A DNA stretch of 64,000 nt from Phoronis australis (taxonomy: Eukaryota > Phoronida > Phoronidae), in the NCBI GenBank assembly GCA_002633005.1, contig NMRA01000166.1, positions 436,716 through 500,715 of the forward strand, given 5' to 3'. Positions 58,429-64,000 of this stretch are shown one piece after another (position 1 is the first letter of the stretch; every line of letters starts with the position of its first letter). Both the position numbers and the translations under genes were made by a program. The notes under the pieces were generated by a model. That model was given only the letters and a program-made list of their open reading frames with translations, had not been told where the DNA came from and searched no databases.

Positions 58429-58968
58429 ATGAAGACGTTGCTAGACGTAACACTAGAACAGCATTCCTGAAGGCTTCCCACTTCTCCACCAGCCATCAAA
58501 TGCTTCCTATGGGTGTCATTCTCATTCACATGAAGTATGAAACAAAGAGTAAAGGCTATTATTTCATTCTAGATTACGCGATGACAAAGGTAATGAAGAC
58601 GTCGTACAGCATGCATTGAAAGTATTTTCCGGTCTACCAACCACACATATTTTGCGAGCTGAAGTAACTAACGTCTGTTTTTGTGATATCGATGTAAATG
58701 CGTTGACTCTAACTCTGGAGGTTACCGTTCTCAAAAACCGTAAAGACTATGTAGTATCAAAGAACGTCACTGCTCTTTCATGGGAGAAGATTCCTTCGCG
58801 TGATAAAGCTCCTGCCTGCAAGCTTAAAAGCTTTCAATCAAACTCCTTAATGGGGTACGGCTTTTTGGATGGGAAGGGACATAAAAAAATGATCCAAGGG
58901 GCTCACGCCGTTACATTGGCATCCAACAACATTAAATCGAGAGGGATGTGCACCACTTTGAAAGCAAG
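58429..58968 (+). CDS. exon of an unknown, probably secreted protein (one frameshift)
   Basis: A TACTTTCCTACAG acceptor opens a frame reading TAFLKASHFSTSHQ and MLPMGVILIHMKYETKSKGY. At about 58580 the coding sense moves one frame: DKGNEDVVQHALKVFSGLPT, ILRAEVTNVCFCDIDVNALT, DYVVSKNVTALSW and onward to GMCTTLKA, ending in phase 2 at a strong GTAAGG donor. Either one base is missing in the assembly or the true exon starts at the internal acceptor (TTTCATTCTAG, 58573). The composition (beta-strand alternation, N-x-T sequons, cysteines) suggests an extracellular protein. The exon joins in phase to 63827. No family is recognised. Confidence 0.5.
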
Positions 58969-59109
58969 GTAAGGAAAAGACAACCTAATAGGTTATAATC
59001 TGCATCCGACATATGCAGCACTCTAAATGACATGTTACCAAGATAGCGCTGGCTGCCTGGAATGAAATAATGAAATACCTATCTGCAACTATGCAAAAAC
59101 CAGATCAAA

Positions 59110-59186
59110 GCAGCAGCGGTAGCGGCATCAGCAGCAGCAGCAGTAACAGCGGCGGCAGCAGCGGAGGTAACGGCAACAGTAACAGG
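59110..59186. repeat. CAG/GGC-type trinucleotide microsatellite
   Basis: Imperfect runs of CAG, CGG, GTAACAG and GGC triplets. Confidence 0.85.
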
Positions 59187-59886
59187 CAAACATAACTGTT
59201 CTTAAAACTGAAAAGTAACGTATTCGCCCTAATAAGCGCCCATGCCGCTTATAAGCGCCCCTCAAGCGTTTTCAGACTTTGCTAAAATAAGCGTCCAGTC
59301 CATGGACGCGATGTAAATGCGAAAAATACCTTACTTACAGTTCTAAAATTCTACAGTAACGTCTTCAATTTATCAATAATATCCGACAGTCCTGAAAAAA
59401 TCATTGTGCGCGGAATTTGTAGGCCACGCCGCTATGTCGGTATTTAGCCGTGACATAACTTCAAACTTCCACCGAGCTTCAAAAAGAACGCAGACGTTTT
59501 GCTGATCTTGCCAGGGATGTGTCTTATTATGGTCTGGCCTTTCAGAACAGACACAGCTTACTGTCAAAGGGATTGTATTTTATCTTTCCCGTACAGATCT
59601 TCTCCCTCAACAGGAATCCAAATCTCCTTGTATACGCGAAAACCGCGAATCGAAGACTAATAAAAACTTAACCTTTGTTAAAAGCACGTGGCCAGGAAGC
59701 GGGCGCTACATACAAGTACCTGCCATCGAAGATTAGTCTTCGGGAACTATCTATTTATGAAACGGGTAGCATAGCATAGGCAAGAAATAAATACTGGCAC
59801 TTATTTCCGAAAATTTTAAATACCGTAAAAACATTTGCGTTATTTTTAAGAGGAATTATTAAATTAATCGTAATTGGTGTTTTTAA

Positions 59887-61190
59887 AGGAGAATGCCACC
59901 CGATTTAATTAAGTCTTTTTTATTGTTTTAATCGGTCTATTTCCACATCGCCTATTATACGGTCGACCTCACCTTGCCGAGAGGTGTCGCGTTAACCTGT
60001 GAGGAAGGTGAGAAACGACGCAGCGACGTCAGTGGTTCGTCTTCAGAGTGAATGCCGGTATATTGCGGTGCATCGTTCCCCCTTGTCCGAACAATGAAGC
60101 CGGGTATATCGTTTTTTCGACTTCGTCGAGAGCCCGAAATGCTTAGGAAGGGGCTCGCGGTAGTGAAGAATGAAAGGTACGCTGTAAATAGCAAGAATAA
60201 GGCCTTGAAACATCTCCCTGTCCGTGGCCGGCATTTCGTCGACAGTGATTTCTCTGACGAATTCCGGCTTACCAAAGAACTATACTTACGTTCCGTTGCC
60301 TGTGCATGATCACGGCGCCTCTCTAGTATTTCTTGGTCAGTGTATTCCGGGTCGAACTGATAGCCTGTGAAACCTAACGGTCCGATCCGTGAAGTCTTCG
60401 TCGGATGAGCTCTTGACTAAGTCGGGATAAGCGCCGCCGGGGCGAGTTGCCATGTAGACGTTTTTTATCCTGCGTTCTGTTTCAAAATGAATTATTCTCA
60501 TCCTAACCAATGCTTATGTGAAAGTGAAACAAAGTCTGTCTCATTAGATACAATTTGTAATGCCTTCGAGTGCTTGTGAGTACAAATGTTTTGAGAAGCC
60601 AGCAATGAATAAAACACACTTATCAGCTTTTGATGCCGCAACAAAGGTACGTGTATTTGACCAGGCACCGAAGCCGTGTGAGCGCATGCTAATTCAGTGT
60701 TTGCTGACAGAAAGCTGCTGTGAAACAATTACTCTATTATATATACTATGGTCACGTGTTAGGGGAATCTTTATTTTGAAATACAAATACAAATACATTT
60801 AATGATTATTTAAATCGTTGTTACTGTACAACCTTTGCCCTGACTGTCTGTGGACGGGGAACCCGACTTCGCGGCCCCCGACTTCGTGGCTAATTCACAT
60901 AAATAATTACGTGCACATTATTTCTTTGGCTCACTATTATAGTCTTTTCGTGACTGGGGATTTAGTTTCCAACTCAAGCTGGTTTATGTTCGTGCCAGTC
61001 CCGGCGGCCGCGACGGGCCTGATCGGGTTCCGAGCCACTGGCCGGGATAACAAGCGTTTTGTGTGTTTAGAACTCCCAAGTATAAACAACACAGATCTAG
61101 GCCCTGCTGTCTCTATTTCACGGAAGACTACTTCGAATTTATCTCCGAACAGAAAACCCCAACTCCTGCTACGTACCTTGGTAAATTGGT
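59887..61190 (-). mobile_element. P2X7-like-domain element, copy C, with 3' terminus
   Basis: The left end AGGAGAATGCCACC follows TTAA (59883-59886) and is the partner terminus to copy A's AGGGGCATGCCACC. Read on the minus strand: ATG at 60453 (MATRPGGAYPDLVKSSSDED), then one frame over FTGYQFDPEYTDQEILERRR, then EMPATDREMF at about 60225, and RSRKNDIPGFIVR with NDAPQYTGIHSED near 60100. Motifs of the type MPTxxE, IPxxVVxxIR and YTGF in this order are how I remember the P2X7 carboxy-terminal (ballast) domain and its channel-less relatives. The central Cys/His part is lost or shifted and the whole is frameshifted. Homology to copies A and B ends near 61190. Confidence 0.5.
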
Positions 61191-61416
61191 CTAAATGCGC
61201 CTTCGTAACAGTGATTAAGTTGGCAATAAACAGAGTGCGTTTTCTATTCAAAAGACCATTGTTGGCTAAAGCATTCTTGGGTTATTCTCTGTGGTTCAAC
61301 GTGTTTATTTTGGATTTCTTATTGCTGACAATGCTATGAGGAACTTTAAGAAGTATCCACCGATATAATTGTGCGCGCTGCTACGTTAAAGAATTATTAG
61401 ACTTCATACACGCCAC

Positions 61417-61552
61417 ATGTCAGTCACATCACATGACCTAGAGTTAAGTGTGAAAAGATCTCGGTCCAGAGCGTCTGCACGGTCAAAAGAAAGTCCCGGA
61501 TTCGAGCCCTTGTTTTCAAACTTAACCCCAGGTAACCTGATGTGACCGACAT
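61417..61552. mobile_element. small inverted-repeat element with a tRNA-like core
   Basis: The 40-bp arms 61417-61456 and 61513-61552 are inverted repeats with 33 of 40 positions identical, both starting ATGTCRGTCACATCA. The 56-bp core contains CCCGGATTCGAGCCC, close to a pol III B box. This is either a miniature DNA element that captured a tRNA fragment or a palindromic SINE derivative. Confidence 0.6.
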
Positions 61553-61599
61553 ATATCGTCTAAACTAATAACTCTTAGGTATCCATTGAAGGTTTAGTG

Positions 61600-61860
61600 G
61601 ACTTGATAGAGAGGAGAGAATATGTCCCTGCTGTGACAGTGGGAAAGTGGAAGCAGAATTACACTTTCTTCTCGAATGTAATTTATCAATATTCTGATCT
61701 ACGTGTGCTGTTCTTACCAAGATACGATAAGGTGGACGAGATAGTGTTCAGAATCTTTTTACAGACTCATGATTTAACTGTCCTGTGAAAAGTTGCTAGA
61801 TATTTAATTCATGCGGAGAAACATCGAAATGAATTCCTTGATATGAATTAATTTAGATTT
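61600..61860 (+). pseudogene. LINE carboxy-terminal tail, degenerate, copy 3
   Basis: The plus strand contains AELHFLLECN, then one frame over QYSDLRVLFLPRYDKVDEIV and VARYLIHAEKHRNEFL. The H-F-L-x-x-C box and following DLRV segment parallel YHFVLVC and YQDLRVKYLSDRF in the LINE at 32470-33762. An in-frame stop shows decay. Confidence 0.55.
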
Positions 61861-63421
61861 GAAAAATCTTGTACTCTCTATGTATTATATATTTGTATTG
61901 TGAGTCGGAGGCCTGTTACTTGAAATAAATCTAATAATAGAGAAGTTCAAATTTTTAACGGTAAAATATTACGCACTGCTCGACAAACTGTTTATCTCGT
62001 TGCCCATCATAAACACCATGCTATCATGCTTACGAAACATGCTTACAAAAACGGATGTAGGGAATAGAAACGAACCTATGGCCGCGCCTTTAAACTCCAA
62101 CAGTAATTCCTAAACCCCAGTTTCTGATCAACATACACCAAACCTGTGGTACAAATTCTAAAACCCGGGCCCTCAAATTCCACACACCCGCCGACAATGC
62201 TCCATGCACGGTGATCTGACTCGGAACCAGCCCGACTAAGGAATTTTGTCCCTGGTACGAACTGGAGTTTGGTCACCGGGTATGAAGCGTTTTCCACAAA
62301 CGAGTAGAAAATGCTTCATGTACCCACAGACTATAAAAATAATTACCCAGAAACTAGACGACTCCGTATGCCAAGAATTGTACCATAACACTTCGCCTAC
62401 CTCAAAATCCAACTGCTGCATGGTGGTTGGGCGATTGCCACAATTTTGTTGCACATCCGGCAGAATTAACGAGGAACATAATATGCCAACATTATACCAG
62501 CGTTTTTGGTTGTAAAAGCCACATTTCTTGTCCCATTTTCAAAATTTAAAAACCTAATCACGTGTACTTTTCACGAATTGTTCAAATATGTTATTTAAAA
62601 AGTTTCAGTACAAAATTTTAAAAATACTATTGTCGCCCACAGTGTGCCAATGATGGATCTGATTATCTAGAGAACGATAACATTGGCAGCTTGAGATTAT
62701 GTAATTAACTAAAATAGCATGGCGTCTTTGATCAATGCTGGCAGATGTGAAAGTACGGAAACCGGTGGAGTTGCACAATCTCGGCTGTGAAGGTGTCAAC
62801 GTAAGATTCTTTTCATGGATCTATTCTGGTTCTTGCTTGGTCATAGAAAAGACGTCAAATAACTTAACAAGTCTGGTCGTCCAACTAAAGACATGCAGAT
62901 TGGTTGATCCTATGGTCATAACAATTGTCTTTTACTTTTAAGTTCACGTTGATATCCGCTTGGTACCTACAGCACATTTATAGTATCACTATCTGCGACT
63001 GCGTAACTGCACAGATGCGAGACAATCAAGTGAAGAGACTTTCGAAATAAAATCAATGCAGTCATGGAGGAACTTGGTTGCTCGCTGGCGGCTGGAACGA
63101 ACTTGCCTATACCCAATGACCAAACACCAATTCCAGTGACACGATTCCTTAACGCACTTGGTCCTCGAGACTGAACTTTTGTCATCGCGTATGGAGCACT
63201 TACGGCGCATGGGGGATGGGGAGGGAGGCCTAAAATTGACCTTCTGCCAGTGCATACACGAAAGCGCACACTGCACAAAGTTATTAAAACTGTGTTTCAC
63301 CCATTCCGTTGATGTTAAATTCGTAAACGAAGCTCTTTGGGGTTTACAATATCACCACCTTTGCCCGGTTTCGACTTATTGCCGAATACGCCGGCAACTC
63401 AAGTCACGTGCAATTTCGAAC
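61861..63421. other. intronic sequence of the plus-strand gene, no exon assigned
   Basis: Minus-strand open frames at 62076-62454 overlap with a frame change and contain one hydrophobic segment (SSSFWVIIFIVCGYMKHFLL). I cannot tell whether they are a decayed element or chance. Confidence 0.3.
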
Positions 63422-63579
63422 CAGGGGCGAATCCAGGATTTTTTAAAAGGGGAGGGGGACGGATCAATGACTTTTACAAAGGGGGTTCAATTCAACAATT
63501 TGAAAATTCTAGATTTGATATCACTAAAATCAAGGGAAAAGGGGTCCGGACCCCCTTTATCCCGCTGGATCCGCCTATG
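63422..63579. mobile_element. short hAT-like miniature element
   Basis: The ends CAGGGGCGAATCCAGG and GGATCCGCCTATG are inverted repeats of the same type as at 18577 and 47228, enclosing G-rich and C-rich halves that mirror each other. Flanking 5-mers CGAAC and CGTAT agree at three of five positions. Confidence 0.65.
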
Positions 63580-63826
63580 CGTATATCGTCATAGTCGAAG
63601 CGTTTCCTTGAGTCTATGATGGTTTAAATGGTCGTATTGGTAACAAAAGGAGAATTCTTCCATGGTAACGAATATTACGAGACCGATGTTACGAGCAAAA
63701 TACCTAATTCGATTTCCATTTTAGCCACCTAAACTGAACGAAATGCAGCTTTAAGACCTCTCTTGTCAGCGCAAAGTCCTACCAGTAGCTTCTGTCACTC
63801 AACACGGTCTGTTCTTTTTCTTGCAG

Positions 63827-64000
63827 CCTCTCGATAAGAGGACTAAACGGAATCTACCACTCAATGAAGCGGGAGTATTACGTACCGCCAAACTGCCTTG
63901 TTCCACGGCGGTTTCAAAGTTATGTGGCTGCCACTTTCGATAGAAGAGTCAAACGTGAAGTAGTTGGCACCTGGTGGGCAACCATATATGACGGAATCGG
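63827..64000 (+). CDS. next exon of the unknown plus-strand gene, runs off the right edge
   Basis: After a strong acceptor (TTCTTTTTCTTGCAG) the frame reads LSIRGLNGIYHSMKREYYVP, PNCLVPRRFQSYVAATFDRR and VKREVVGTWWATIYDGIG with no stop to the edge. The leading C completes the AG left by the exon ending at 58968 to give serine. The intron between them (58969-63826) is 4.9 kb and repeat-filled. The paired tryptophans and basic stretches do not identify a family for me. Confidence 0.55.

Noticed and set aside
59220-59300. Repeated ATAAGCGCCC words as an RNA gene or terminator
   Set aside because: More likely a short fragment of a common miniature element; no stem of useful length.
1-64000. CRISPR arrays, operons, riboswitches, bacterial promoters
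   Set aside because: No spaced direct-repeat array or prokaryotic gene organisation; intron-exon structure and repeat content are those of an animal genome.

Overview
This is animal nuclear DNA from a draft assembly. It is AT-rich, with two N gaps (125-818, 44612-45172) and three isolated Ns. Coding DNA occurs only as short exons separated by kilobase introns with GT-AG boundaries. The interspersed repeats include Penelope-like elements, non-LTR LINE tails, hAT-like and TTAA-flanked DNA elements and tRNA-derived pieces. That mix suggests a marine invertebrate (cnidarian or invertebrate deuterostome). The phylum cannot be fixed from the sequence alone.

The one gene I can name is a ROS1/sevenless-family receptor tyrosine kinase on the minus strand. 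Eight exons between 25381 and 2093 give its amino-terminal 351 residues: signal peptide, short Cys-rich stretch, two fibronectin type III domains and the start of the first YWTD-type beta-propeller. All seven junctions are phase-compatible. The rest of the gene, including the kinase, lies beyond the left edge. Its large introns are packed with mobile DNA: a TTAA-flanked element (8556-10638), a P2X7-like domain element (10743-12060), and two inverted 1.7-3 kb repeat arms (12258-13968 and 18390-21335), the second interrupted by two younger insertions with 5-bp target duplications.

From 25.4 to 51 kb I recognise no host gene. This part holds a degenerate LINE reverse transcriptase (32470-33762), two head-to-head Penelope-like fragments with GIY-YIG domains (35207-36890), LINE tails, a second P2X7-like element (37520-38956), a second TTAA element broken by a gap (44361-45803), a nested pair of miniature elements (47228-47635) and a THAP-domain element (49119-49697), whose sibling lies at the left edge.

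From 51 kb to the right edge there are candidate host exons of unrecognised secreted-looking proteins. One gene is on the plus strand (exons 58429-58968 and 63827 to the edge, phase-compatible). One possible gene is on the minus strand (53232-53555). Each has one apparent frameshift. Between them lie a third P2X7-like element (59887-61190), a small inverted-repeat element with a tRNA-like core (61417-61552), a LINE tail and a short hAT-like element.

There is no operon, CRISPR array or bacterial gene here. The least ordinary signal is the three-copy TTAA-ended family carrying a P2X7-C-terminus-like reading frame, followed by two miniature families whose 5-bp duplications are confirmed by an empty-site paralogue inside this window.
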